Below, one piece after another: positions 1 to 8,402 of a stretch of DNA of 64,000 nt. Under the pieces are notes generated by a model that was not told the DNA's origin, did not search any database, and saw only the letters and a list, made by a program, of their open reading frames with translations. The DNA lies in contig OZ257137.1 of the NCBI GenBank assembly GCA_965279115.1, positions 5,642,001 to 5,706,000 of the forward strand, read 5' to 3'. The position numbers and the translations under genes were made by a program. The DNA is from JAEUOS01 sp965279115. GTDB taxonomy: Bacteria; Pseudomonadota; Gammaproteobacteria; Burkholderiales; JAEUOS01. Position 1 is the first letter of the stretch; each line of letters starts with the position of its first letter.

Positions 1-1
1 T

Positions 2-157
2 CAGGCGAGGGTCATTGAGCAGGCTGTCGCGGACATCCGCAAGGTGGCATTCGACCTGGACCTGCGCGACAACACGGAAGCCCTCGCAGCCCGCAGCAGG
101 ATGTCGTCCGCCAAGGGCAAGCGACCGCCGCTGTCAGTGCGCAACGCGATGTACTGA
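2..157 (+). CDS. C-terminal end of an unidentified protein (cut by the left window edge)
   Basis: Reading from base 2, 51 codons run open to a TGA at 155-157, with no start inside the window. The codons have strong G/C at third positions. The residues look like a soluble helical C-terminus: an amphipathic stretch near VIEQAVADIRKVAFDLDL, then a basic tail ending in RPPLSVRNAMY. I do not recognise the family. The coding call rests on frame quality, third-position bias and the natural-looking tail. The full gene lies left of the window. Confidence 0.55.
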   Translation, partial: QARVIEQAVADIRKVAFDLDLRDNTEALAARSRMSSAKGKRPPLSVRNAMY

Positions 158-313
158 CCAAGCTGCGCAGCCAGCACTCCAACACGCGATCGTCTTGCCG
201 CTGTCCAGCGTCCGGTCGGCAGTGGCGGAAAAAGTCGCCTCGGTGTCTCTGCTGGTGCGCCAATCCATTCGTCATATGCTTGTCACCGAACTGAACCGGC
301 CTGGAGTGGTTTG

Positions 314-544
314 GTGAAATACGACATTCAACATTCGTACCCAAACCAAAGCCAAATGACCCAATCCAATCTATGCGCCGATTGCGCCGGACTGGTAGGA
401 CAAGTACCGGCCCCGACGCCACACCTGTCCCTATCGCTGCTCGGCTCGTTCGAGGACACTGATGGACCACTCGTTCTTCGCTGCGCAACCTGCGAGCACC
501 GATGGAGTGTCGGGCCGACCGGCTGGCAAGTTGTCGCGGCCTGA
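314..544 (+). CDS. small zinc-ribbon-like protein
   Basis: A small protein of about 76 residues. It has two CxxC pairs, CADC near the N-terminus and CATC about 35 residues later, followed by HRWSVGPTGW. This is the layout of a short zinc ribbon that would bind one Zn(II) through four cysteines. I chose the GTG at 314 because GGAG lies 7 bases upstream. The ATG at 356, just before MTQSNLCADC, is an alternative that gives 62 residues but has no visible Shine-Dalgarno. Function is unknown. It stands alone, with no operon partner visible. Third-position G/C is lower than in most neighbours, so confidence is moderate. Confidence 0.5.
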   Translation: MKYDIQHSYPNQSQMTQSNLCADCAGLVGQVPAPTPHLSLSLLGSFEDTDGPLVLRCATCEHRWSVGPTGWQVVAA

Positions 545-849
545 CCGCCACGCTTGAGCGTCACCGAAGGTCAGCCAAGCCGCGCCGGGCCCCGCCGCGG
601 GCCAATGCGCGAGGGTCAGGCCGGGGCAATACAAACCCCACCCGGTCGGTCAAAGTCGTTCTAGGGGCTCTACAGACACCCCGGCAAAACCATACCGCGA
701 GTGTGAATCCGCGACAGGGATTAAAATAATCTGGCCACGCTCCCAAGCGAAGGTAGAGGCTTGATATTCATGGGAGAATTAGTGGGATATTTTTAGAACA
801 GCTCGGAAAGTGTCTCCCACCAACAACTAGGGATAACACACCTTCCGCC
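545..849. other. 305-bp gene-free region upstream of the DUF2721 gene
   Basis: No convincing coding frame is seen on either strand. The first half is GC-rich. The second half, from about 715, is distinctly richer in A/T and includes TTAAAATAAT at 721-730, and TTGATA at 761-766 followed by GATATTTTT around 786-794. These are possible promoter elements for the downstream gene, but no pair with good consensus and 16-18 bp spacing stands out. No RNA gene was recognised. Confidence 0.4.
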
Positions 850-891
850 ATGACTTTCAATTCGATTGCTGAAGGACGCGCTCCTCCAACC

Positions 892-1344
892 ATGGATATT
901 CTTCAGCTCCAGGCGGCCAGAAGCCTGGACGAGTTCTCGCATGTCATCCAGATCGCGATCGCGCCGGTATTCCTGCTGACCGCCGTCGGGACCTTGCTGA
1001 TGGTGCTGACCAACCGCCTGGGGCGGGCGGTGGATCGCAGGCGCGCACTCGACCTGCGGCTTGCCGCGGAGCGGACAACGGAAGAGCGGGACCTCGTGGT
1101 AGCCGAGTTGGCCATCATCGCCCGGCGGGTGGCTTGGATTTATCGTGCCATCGTCCTGGCGGTGTTTTGTGCCCTGTTCATCTGCATGCTGATCGTGCTG
1201 GCCTTTGTGGATGCATTCGTCGCTGGCAACTTCGCCAAGGGTCTGGGCGTGCTGTTCGTGCTGGCCATGGTGGCCCTGATCGGGTCGCTGCTGACGTTCC
1301 TGCGCGAGATATTTCTCGCGGTCAGCTATACCAGCGGTCGCTGA
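892..1344 (+). CDS. DUF2721 family integral membrane protein
   Basis: A protein of about 150 residues with three hydrophobic segments: one near the N-terminus (IAIAPVFLLTAVGTLLMVL), then two after a charged linker. The first segment followed by TNRLGRAVDRRRALD matches the DUF2721 signature, in which a helix precedes a basic NRLxRxxDR stretch facing the cytoplasm. Function is unknown for the family. I prefer the ATG at 892 (MDILQLQAARSLDEF) because it begins close to the conserved region. An in-frame ATG at 850 would add 14 unremarkable residues. The gene is monocistronic and converges on the minus-strand regulator ending at 1357. Confidence 0.75.
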   Translation: MDILQLQAARSLDEFSHVIQIAIAPVFLLTAVGTLLMVLTNRLGRAVDRRRALDLRLAAERTTEERDLVVAELAIIARRVAWIYRAIVLAVFCALFICMLIVLAFVDAFVAGNFAKGLGVLFVLAMVALIGSLLTFLREIFLAVSYTSGR

Positions 1345-1356
1345 GCGACTTGCCGC

Positions 1357-1704
1357 TCAGTCCGCAATGGCGTCGAGGCGCTCGAGCCGATAGCCTTGCT
1401 TCATCACCGAGACGAGGCGCCAGCCTGTCCTGCCGCTGACCAGGTCCAGCGAGCGGCGCAGCCGGGAAACATGCGCATCAACGGTGCGCGTCTCGATCGC
1501 TGCGCTGGTGCCCCAGACAGCTGACAGCAGCAACTCCCGCGAGCAGGCTTGCCCGGCCCGGCCGAACAGGTACAGCCCCAGTTCGAACTCCCTGGGTGTG
1601 AGCGCCACGCACACCCCGTCCAGGGTGACGGTCCCGGCATCGGCGTCGAACACGTAGGGTGCGGTATCGACAGGCAGGGTGATGGGCATCGGCAGGGTGG
1701 TCAT
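1357..1704 (-). CDS. orphan OmpR-type winged-helix DNA-binding protein
   Basis: The C-terminal 95 residues match the OmpR/PhoB effector domain. They include LTPREFELGLYLFGRAGQ, then SRELLLSAVWG, the recognition-helix region TRTVDAHVSRLRRSLDL and the wing ending in MKQGYRLERL. There is no receiver domain with a phospho-acceptor aspartate, so this is a stand-alone DNA-binding module. It is preceded only by a short proline- and threonine-rich stretch. I chose the ATG at 1704; a GTG at 1782 would lengthen it by 26 residues. It is divergent from the MoxR operon, with about 125 bp between starts, so regulation of that operon is possible but unproven. Confidence 0.65.
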   Translation of the reverse strand: MTTLPMPITLPVDTAPYVFDADAGTVTLDGVCVALTPREFELGLYLFGRAGQACSRELLLSAVWGTSAAIETRTVDAHVSRLRRSLDLVSGRTGWRLVSVMKQGYRLERLDAIAD

Positions 1705-1828
1705 TGGCAGGGCCGGCAAAGGGTAGCACGTGACCGCTGCGGAACTGGCGGATGTTGGAATAGGCCAGCCAGGCCGTTTCACGCCTGGTAGTGGCTAGAA
1801 TGCCCGGACGGTATCAGGGGAACCAGTC

Positions 1829-2776
1829 ATGTCAGGGAATTCAACAAGCGAGGCCACCACGGCGTCACGCATCGCCGGCGCGATCGGTTCGGTGATGTCC
1901 GGCCAGGCGGCCAAGGTACGCACGATACTCGCGGCTTTTCTGGCCGGCGGACATGTGCTCATCGAGGACAACCCCGGTACCGGCAAGACGACGTTGTCAA
2001 AGGCGCTGGCTGTCAGTGTGGGCGCCCAGTTCAAGCGGGTCCAGTTCACGCCTGACCTTCTGCCATCAGACATCGTCGGCGTATCGGTATTCAACCCGCG
2101 TGAGCAGACCTTCGATTTCCATGCGGGGCCGATCTTCACCCAAGTATTGCTGGCCGACGAGGTCAACCGTGCCTCGCCGCGCACCCAGTCGGCGCTTCTC
2201 GAGGCCATGGCTGAGGGGCAGGTCACCGTCGAAGGACGCACTTCGCGCCTGGACGACCTTTTCTTCGTGATTGCCACGCAAAATCCGGTCGAGTTTCGCG
2301 GCACCTATCCGTTGCCTGAGGCGCAGATGGACCGCTTTGCCATACGCGTCTCGCTGGGCTACGTAAGCGCCGACGAAGAGATGGCTATCGTAATGGCGCA
2401 AGGGCGCTCCCACCCGCTGGAGCAGGTGGTCGCAGTGACCACGCCGGAAGAACTCCGGGCGGTGCGCAAGGCGGTGCGCGAGGTGCGCATGAGCCCCGAG
2501 GTCACCCGTTACGCCGTCGATCTTGCGCGTGCGACACGCGGTGCGGCAGGCGTCGTGCTTGGGGCGGGGCCGCGCGCCTCGTTGTCCCTCACCCGGGTGG
2601 CGCAGGCGCTGGCACTCATCGAGGGCGGGGACTTCGTCACGCCGGACCATATTCGTAAGCTGGCGCAACCGGTTCTGGCACATCGGCTTGCGCTGGACCC
2701 GCAGGCCAAATTTTCCGGCGCAAGCGCTGACGGGATCATCGCGGATATCCTGCGGCAGGTGCCGGTCCCGGCCTGA
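1829..2776 (+). CDS. MoxR-family AAA+ ATPase
   Basis: A 315-residue AAA+ ATPase. The Walker A motif is DNPGTGKT at residues 47-54 and Walker B is LLADE at 107-111, followed by NRASPRTQSALLEAM, which is typical of MoxR proteins. The sensor-1 region is ATQNPVEFRGTYPLPEAQMD. MoxR ATPases act as chaperone-like factors, often with VWA or DUF58 partners, in assembly or stress functions at the envelope. It begins a three-gene operon with the DUF58 and transglutaminase genes. CAGGGGAA precedes the ATG as ribosome binding site. Length is normal for the family. Confidence 0.93.
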   Translation: MSGNSTSEATTASRIAGAIGSVMSGQAAKVRTILAAFLAGGHVLIEDNPGTGKTTLSKALAVSVGAQFKRVQFTPDLLPSDIVGVSVFNPREQTFDFHAGPIFTQVLLADEVNRASPRTQSALLEAMAEGQVTVEGRTSRLDDLFFVIATQNPVEFRGTYPLPEAQMDRFAIRVSLGYVSADEEMAIVMAQGRSHPLEQVVAVTTPEELRAVRKAVREVRMSPEVTRYAVDLARATRGAAGVVLGAGPRASLSLTRVAQALALIEGGDFVTPDHIRKLAQPVLAHRLALDPQAKFSGASADGIIADILRQVPVPA

Positions 2777-2815
2777 CGACGCTGCATCGCCTGCAAGCGA
2801 CTCGATTCGCCGTCC

Positions 2816-4108
2816 ATGCGCAAGCTCTCCTTCCGGCTTTACCGTGGCGTCGGCGCGGTGATCCACTGGGGTGGCAGGAAACTGACCCCGGCAGGTCAAC
2901 TTGCGCTTGCAGCCCTGGTGCTGAGCGGTGTGTTCGGCGTGGATACGACACAAAGCACCGCGTACCGCATCTTTGCTTTTCTTGCGGTGCTGATGGCGCT
3001 GGCGTGGTTGGGTGCGCGCTTCGCGCGCCGCGGCCAATATGTGGTGACTCGGACCCTGCCGCAACTGATCAGCGTCGGCGATCGTTTCGAGTATCGCCTG
3101 ACCATCGCCAACCATGGTACTCGGCAGGCGCGGTCATTGACGCTGATCGATGATCTCGCAGACCCGCGACCGGATTTCGCGCAGTTTCGCCATGCCTTGC
3201 GCATTCCCACCTGGCGTGGCTGGCAACGGCTGGTCTCGGGCAACCGCATCGGCAAGGTGCCCGCCGTGCCGGTCCCGGCCATTGGGCCGGGTGAGGCGCT
3301 CGAGTTGCGGATGCATGGCGATGCATTGCGTCGCGGCCGCATGCATTTCACCGGTGTGACGGTGGGAAGCGACGAAACCCTGGGCCTGGCACGCAGCCTC
3401 TTCTCGATACCGTTGCCCGAAAACCTGACCGTCTTGCCACGGCGATACCGCTTGCCGCCTGTTGCCCTCCCGGGCGGGCGACGTCTTCAGCAGGGCGGTG
3501 TGTCACTCGCATCCTCGGTGGGGGATTCCGAGGAATTCATCGGCCTGCGAGAGTATCGGCCGGGCGACCCGTTGCAACGGGTGCACTGGAAGAGCTTTGC
3601 GCGTACAGGGCAGCCGGTGGTGCGAGAATACCAGGACGAATTCTTCGAGCGTCATGCCCTGGTGCTCGACACCTTTGCAGCGCCAGGACAGGGCGCCGCG
3701 TTCGAGGAGGCGGTGGCGGTGGCCGCCTCGTTCGCCTGCACGATAGATACCCAGGAGTGCCTGCTGGACCTGATGTTCGTGGCCGACCATGCGCATGTCT
3801 ACACCGCCGGCCGCGGCCAGCTCGGGTCCGGCAGCCTGCTCGAGGTACTGGCGGGTGTGGGCGTGGAGACCGACCGGCCGTTCAGCGCGCTGGCCGACGC
3901 GATGCGTGCCCGCGCGGCGGGATTGACCGGCTGCATCTGCATTTTGCTGGGCTGGGACCGCGAACGATCCGATCTGGTTGACGCCATGCGCTCGCGCGGC
4001 AGTGCGCTGCGCGTGATGTGTGTGGCAGAGGAGGTGCCTGTGGATCTGCCACTCTGGGTATTGCACCTGACACCGGGACGCATACAGGAAGGCCTGGCGC
4101 GACTATGA
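2816..4108 (+). CDS. DUF58 domain membrane protein
   Basis: A 430-residue protein with two N-terminal transmembrane helices (GQLALAALVLSGVFGV and IFAFLAVLMALAWLGARF). A beta-rich middle region follows, then the DUF58 signature EFIGLREYRPGDPLQRVHWK around residues 240-260. DUF58 proteins are VWA-related and usually encoded with MoxR ATPases, as here. It lies 39 bp after the ATPase and overlaps the transglutaminase start by 4 bp (ATGA at 4105-4108), indicating translational coupling. Biochemical function is unknown. A role in envelope or complex assembly is inferred from context. Confidence 0.9.
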   Translation: MRKLSFRLYRGVGAVIHWGGRKLTPAGQLALAALVLSGVFGVDTTQSTAYRIFAFLAVLMALAWLGARFARRGQYVVTRTLPQLISVGDRFEYRLTIANHGTRQARSLTLIDDLADPRPDFAQFRHALRIPTWRGWQRLVSGNRIGKVPAVPVPAIGPGEALELRMHGDALRRGRMHFTGVTVGSDETLGLARSLFSIPLPENLTVLPRRYRLPPVALPGGRRLQQGGVSLASSVGDSEEFIGLREYRPGDPLQRVHWKSFARTGQPVVREYQDEFFERHALVLDTFAAPGQGAAFEEAVAVAASFACTIDTQECLLDLMFVADHAHVYTAGRGQLGSGSLLEVLAGVGVETDRPFSALADAMRARAAGLTGCICILLGWDRERSDLVDAMRSRGSALRVMCVAEEVPVDLPLWVLHLTPGRIQEGLARL

Positions 4109-6102
4109 ACACGCCGCGCCTCCTGCTGGCGGCCGCAGCCGTGTTCTGGGGCTGGCAAACCGGCTTCTGGGTGCCGGGCATTGCCGCCGCACTGGCGTTG
4201 GAACTGGCGAACTTCGTGCCCCGGCGCTTCGCCGTCGAGGTGCAACGGCAGCGCCGCATCGCCGACCTGTGCGTGGTGCTTGCGGTCATGGTCGGCACGG
4301 GTTGTTATGTGGCCTACGGAAATCCGCGTGCCATCGTGCTTCTGTTCCAGTGGATGCCCTTGATCCTGCTTCCGCTGGCGTTGTTGCAGGCGTGGGGCGG
4401 CGAAACCGGGATTCGTTTCGACGTCCTGTTCTGGGGCTTGCGGCGGGATCCCGAGGCCGGGAAGCGGTCGGTCAATCTCGGCTACCCGATGCTGCTGGTA
4501 TGGCTGCTTGGCGCTGCCGCGGCCAACCAGCGGGGCGATGCGTTCTCGGCCGGGGTCGCCATGCTGGGCGCATGGGCGCTGTGGTCCGCGCGAGGCGACC
4601 GTTCGCGGCCGTTGTTGTGGGCCGTTCTCGTGGGCGTGGCATTCGCCTTGGGTTCCTTGCTGCATGTCGGTCTCAATGGTGCGCAAACCTGGCTCGAGGG
4701 TGCGGCGCCGGACTGGATGACCGGGAGCGGCGGCACCCGCACCAATCCGTATCGCGCCAGCACCGACATGGGATCCATCGGCACCCTGAAACAGTCCGAC
4801 GAGATCATCCTGCGCGTGAAGATGGAACCGCCGTTGGCAGCGGGTTTGTTGCTGCACCGGGCCAGCTACAACGACTACGGCGGCGCCTCGTGGCTGGCGC
4901 GTGACAGCCGCTTCGCGGAGATTTCACGGTCACAGGCGGGTGCTCCGTGGGTGCTTCGTCCCGGCGCGGCGTCGCGCAATATCGAAGTCGCCGAGCAGGC
5001 CATGCACGGCAATCCGGTGCTGAGCCTGCCGGCAGGGGCTGTCTCGGTGCAGGGCGATGTCATCTCGCTCAAGGCCGGCACCCTCGGGGCAGTGCAGGCC
5101 GAGGCAGCGCCGGGCTTTGTGATCTATCGCGTCGGCATCGGAGATCTGCCGGCCGGCATGTCCGCTCCCGGTGCTCATGATCTGAGGATACCGGCACGTG
5201 AAAGACTCTCGCTTGAACAGGCCGCCACTGAATTTGGCCTGGCCGGTTTGCCGCCAGATCAGGTCGTCCAGGCGTTGCGGCGCGGCTTCGCAGAAAAATT
5301 CCGCTATGCAACCAGCCTCGCGGCGCCGCGGGAGGGGAAAACGGCGCTGGCGGAATTCCTCCTGTCAAATCGTGCCGGCCACTGCGAATACTTTGCCTCC
5401 GCCACCGTACTCCTGCTGCGCATGGCCGGCGTGCCGGCGCGCTACGCGACCGGATTTTCCGTCCAGGAACGGGATGCGGCTAGCGGTTCCTGGCTGGTTC
5501 GCGAGCGCCATGCCCATGCCTGGGCGCGCGCCTGGATTGGCGGCGCGTGGGTCGACATCGACACCACGCCGCCGGATTGGGCGCAGTCGGAAGACCTGGC
5601 GCGGCCCGGTGGCCAACGCGTGCGCACCTGGTTCATCGACGCATGGTCTTCGGTTCGATACCGCTACGCAGTGTGGCAGCGGGACAGTTCGGAATGGGAA
5701 AAATGGCGCCTGTTTGGTGGCGTGGGCGCGCTGGTGCTGGCCTGGCTTGCATGGCGTGTGTTCGGCGGCAAGCGAGCGCGCCTTGCGCAGCAGCCAGGCA
5801 CGAGCATCGAAGCCATCCGGGCCGGAGCTGTTGCAAAAGGGCGTGACTCGCCCTTTTATGCAGTGGAGGCGCGACTGGCTGCCGAAGGACTTGGCCGCAT
5901 GGAAAACGAGTCGATTCGCGATTGGGTCGAGCGCGTCACACCGAAGGTTGGCTCACAGCACCGGGAACTCAGGCGCCTGGCCGGGCTGCACTATCGCTAC
6001 CGCTTCGATCCCGCCGGCAGTCCTTCCGGACAAAAACAGGTGCTGGAGCAGGCCTGTCGGGCATGGCTCGACGATCGGCCCGCAGCCGGTGCGACGGCAT
6101 GA
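4105..6102 (+). CDS. TgpA-like membrane transglutaminase (DUF3488-transglutaminase-DUF4129)
   Basis: A 665-residue protein. It has several N-terminal membrane helices (the DUF3488 part), a periplasmic transglutaminase-like domain, a further helix near residue 535 and a cytoplasmic DUF4129 tail. The catalytic triad is visible: Cys about 427 in RAGHCEYFASA, His in RHAHAWARAW and Asp in WVDIDTTPPDW. Pseudomonas TgpA is the named relative and is essential there. The start is the ATG that overlaps the DUF58 stop; a longer upstream extension is open but would duplicate DUF58 sequence. It is the third gene of the MoxR operon. Confidence 0.92.
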   Translation: MNTPRLLLAAAAVFWGWQTGFWVPGIAAALALELANFVPRRFAVEVQRQRRIADLCVVLAVMVGTGCYVAYGNPRAIVLLFQWMPLILLPLALLQAWGGETGIRFDVLFWGLRRDPEAGKRSVNLGYPMLLVWLLGAAAANQRGDAFSAGVAMLGAWALWSARGDRSRPLLWAVLVGVAFALGSLLHVGLNGAQTWLEGAAPDWMTGSGGTRTNPYRASTDMGSIGTLKQSDEIILRVKMEPPLAAGLLLHRASYNDYGGASWLARDSRFAEISRSQAGAPWVLRPGAASRNIEVAEQAMHGNPVLSLPAGAVSVQGDVISLKAGTLGAVQAEAAPGFVIYRVGIGDLPAGMSAPGAHDLRIPARERLSLEQAATEFGLAGLPPDQVVQALRRGFAEKFRYATSLAAPREGKTALAEFLLSNRAGHCEYFASATVLLLRMAGVPARYATGFSVQERDAASGSWLVRERHAHAWARAWIGGAWVDIDTTPPDWAQSEDLARPGGQRVRTWFIDAWSSVRYRYAVWQRDSSEWEKWRLFGGVGALVLAWLAWRVFGGKRARLAQQPGTSIEAIRAGAVAKGRDSPFYAVEARLAAEGLGRMENESIRDWVERVTPKVGSQHRELRRLAGLHYRYRFDPAGSPSGQKQVLEQACRAWLDDRPAAGATA

Positions 6103-6124
6103 CCCCGCCCGGGCATGCCAATCA

Positions 6125-7126
6125 CTACTCCAGTTTTGCTCCGCTGCGCTTGACAACATCGCGCCAGCGGGCCGATTCGCGGCGGATGGTCGCCGCAAAC
6201 TCCTCCGGCGTACCGCCCATGGCCTCGTCGCCGATGCTGCCGAACCGTTCCTTGAACGACGCGGTATTGAGGGCTCGATTGATCGCCGCGTTGAGCTTGT
6301 CGAGCACCGGCTTGGGCAGACCGGCCGGCGCGATGACGCCGGTGAATGTCGGTGCCTCGTAACCGGCCACGCCCGCCTCTGCGATCGTCGGGATGTTGGG
6401 AAAGGCCGGCGAACGCTTGGCGCCCGTGACCGCAAGTGCGCGCACCTTGCCGGACCTTGCATGCGGTGCGATGGAGTTGAGGCTTTCGATCATCATGTCC
6501 ACCTGCCCTGCCATCAGGTCATTGATCGCGAGCGCCCCACCTTTGTAGGGCACGTGCACGATCTGCGTGCCGGTGAGAATCTTGAAAAGTTCGGCGCCGA
6601 CATGCCCCGGGGATCCGTTGGCGGATGAGGCGTTGGTGAGCTTGCCGGGATTCGCGCGTGCCAGGGCGATGAGTTCGGCGACCGTACCGGCCTGAACCTT
6701 GGGGGAGACCGCCAGCAGCATGTTGCCTATGCTCACCAGCGCGACAGGCTGGAAATCCTTCTCGATGTCGTAAGGCAATTTCGCCATCATGTTCGGGCTG
6801 ATCGCCAGGGCGCCCACAGGACCCATGCCGATCACGTAGCCGTCGGGTGCCGCCTTGGCCACCAGGTCCAGGCCGATGGTGAAGGCACCCCCGGGGCGAT
6901 TCTCGATCACCACCTGCTGGCCCAGTTGCGGCCCGAGCTCGGTGGCGACGATGCGCGAGACCGTGTCGGTGGCGCTGCCGGGTGCCTGGGGAACGATGAA
7001 GCGGATGGGGCGGTCAGGATACTGCCCTTGCGCGCCGGCCACACCCGTCATCAGCATCGCGGCGATGACCAGCACACACCGGCCGATCCGGGATTGGCAG
7101 GGAGGTTGTTCGCGGTTTGGAATCAT
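6125..7126 (-). CDS. Bug-family (TctC-like) periplasmic solute-binding protein
   Basis: A 333-residue protein with an N-terminal signal peptide (hydrophobic CVLVIAAMLMTGVAGAQGQ). The Bug/TctC signature follows: PDRPIRFIVPQAPGSATDTV, ENRPGGAF and KLPYDIEKDFQPVALV. Bug proteins bind small carboxylates for tripartite tricarboxylate transporters. No TctA or TctB membrane gene is nearby, so this is an orphan receptor. Its start has a good ribosome site (GGAGACAAA before ATG). It lies 40 bp downstream of the hydroxyacid dehydrogenase gene on the same strand, so its ligand may be a hydroxy- or oxo-acid. That ligand guess is inference. Confidence 0.92.
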   Translation of the reverse strand: MIPNREQPPCQSRIGRCVLVIAAMLMTGVAGAQGQYPDRPIRFIVPQAPGSATDTVSRIVATELGPQLGQQVVIENRPGGAFTIGLDLVAKAAPDGYVIGMGPVGALAISPNMMAKLPYDIEKDFQPVALVSIGNMLLAVSPKVQAGTVAELIALARANPGKLTNASSANGSPGHVGAELFKILTGTQIVHVPYKGGALAINDLMAGQVDMMIESLNSIAPHARSGKVRALAVTGAKRSPAFPNIPTIAEAGVAGYEAPTFTGVIAPAGLPKPVLDKLNAAINRALNTASFKERFGSIGDEAMGGTPEEFAATIRRESARWRDVVKRSGAKLE

Positions 7127-7166
7127 TTTGTCTCCGTATTCTTGTTGTGCAGGGGCGATGGGGAAT

Positions 7167-8231
7167 TCAGGATTGTGCAGGTCCGCCGGCAGGCGGCATG
7201 CCGAAAATGCGCGCGAAACGTCCGGCATACTCCGGCCAAACCTGCGGGTTGATCAGGCGCGGCGGTCGCTCCCCGTTGAGCGCTCCGATGATCTGCGTGG
7301 CACCCATTGAGGCGACATTGCGCCTCGCTTCATGCGTCACGCCGGCGGTGTGAAAGGTCGCGACCACGTTGTCCATGGCTAGCAGCGGATTGCCAAGGGC
7401 GGGCGGCTCGGGGTGCCAGACGTCGAGCCCGGCGCCGGCAAGATGGCCGCTGGCCAGCGCCGCCGCCAGCGCAGCTTCGTCATGAATGCCGCCGCGCGCG
7501 GTGGATATGAAAATCGCACCCGGCTTCATGCGGGCGAAAGCCGCCGCATTGATCATGCCCATGGTGCTGGCGTCACGCGGGCAGTGCAGCGAAACGAAAT
7601 CGGCGCGTGACAGCAAATGGTCCTGGGTGACCGGTTCGGCACCCCGTCGCACGATCTCGTCGTGCCCCAGAAACGGATCGACCGCGAGCACGTTCATGCC
7701 GAAGGCGCGTCCCAACGCCGCCACGCGTGAACCGGTATGGCCGATGCCGACCACACCGAGGGTCTTGCCATTGAGCTCGCGCCCCATCACGTCCTCACGC
7801 GGGAAGCCGCGCTCGCGGCGCAGGCGGCGGTCGCATTCGCTGATGCGGCGCGAGACATCGAGCATCAGGCCGATGGCCATTTCCGCCACCGACACCGCGT
7901 TGCCGCCAGCCTGGTTGACCACGGCCACGCCGGCTGCGGTGCAGGCGTCCACGTCGATGGTGTCGAAGCCGGCGCCGGCGGAAGAGACCAGCAACAACTT
8001 GGGACACCCCTTCAGCATGGTGGGCGTGATGAAAAGGTGTGGTGGCAGTTCGTCCTTGGCAGGCGATACGTGAAAGGCGTGGGCGTTGGCCAGCATGGCG
8101 CCGGCGTCCGCGGCAGGTGCCGCGATCGGGCATACCGAGAGGTCGGTATCGGCCTCCCTTGAAAGGATTTCCTTAAAGGAGGGGTGGAGCCAGAGGTCGG
8201 TGCGGACTACGGATTTTCGGGTTGCGGGCAC
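7167..8231 (-). CDS. D-2-hydroxyacid dehydrogenase, NAD(P)-dependent
   Basis: A 354-residue protein of the D-isomer-specific 2-hydroxyacid dehydrogenase family, which interconverts 2-oxoacids and D-2-hydroxyacids. The dinucleotide-binding loop is GVVGIGHTGSRVA. The catalytic Arg is in STARGGIHDEAAL and the catalytic His in FHTAGVTHEA, where PHIAG is usual. Substrate cannot be read from the sequence. It is the first gene of a two-gene minus-strand unit with the Bug protein and is divergent from the NMT1-like gene at 8403, with 171 bp between the starts. Confidence 0.9.
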   Translation of the reverse strand: MPATRKSVVRTDLWLHPSFKEILSREADTDLSVCPIAAPAADAGAMLANAHAFHVSPAKDELPPHLFITPTMLKGCPKLLLVSSAGAGFDTIDVDACTAAGVAVVNQAGGNAVSVAEMAIGLMLDVSRRISECDRRLRRERGFPREDVMGRELNGKTLGVVGIGHTGSRVAALGRAFGMNVLAVDPFLGHDEIVRRGAEPVTQDHLLSRADFVSLHCPRDASTMGMINAAAFARMKPGAIFISTARGGIHDEAALAAALASGHLAGAGLDVWHPEPPALGNPLLAMDNVVATFHTAGVTHEARRNVASMGATQIIGALNGERPPRLINPQVWPEYAGRFARIFGMPPAGGPAQS

Positions 8232-8402
8232 GTGGGGCTTCCGGGATCGGTGGTTCGGGTTGCGGGGTCTTCGCGGGGCTGCGGGGCACTTCGCGCATTC
8301 TAGTCAAACCCGCCCATGCGGCCCGATACGCTGCTGGCGCATGTCTTGCTAACGGGAACCTGAGAGGCGCATTCCGTAGCCTCACAAGCGGAGTTAGCGT
8401 AC

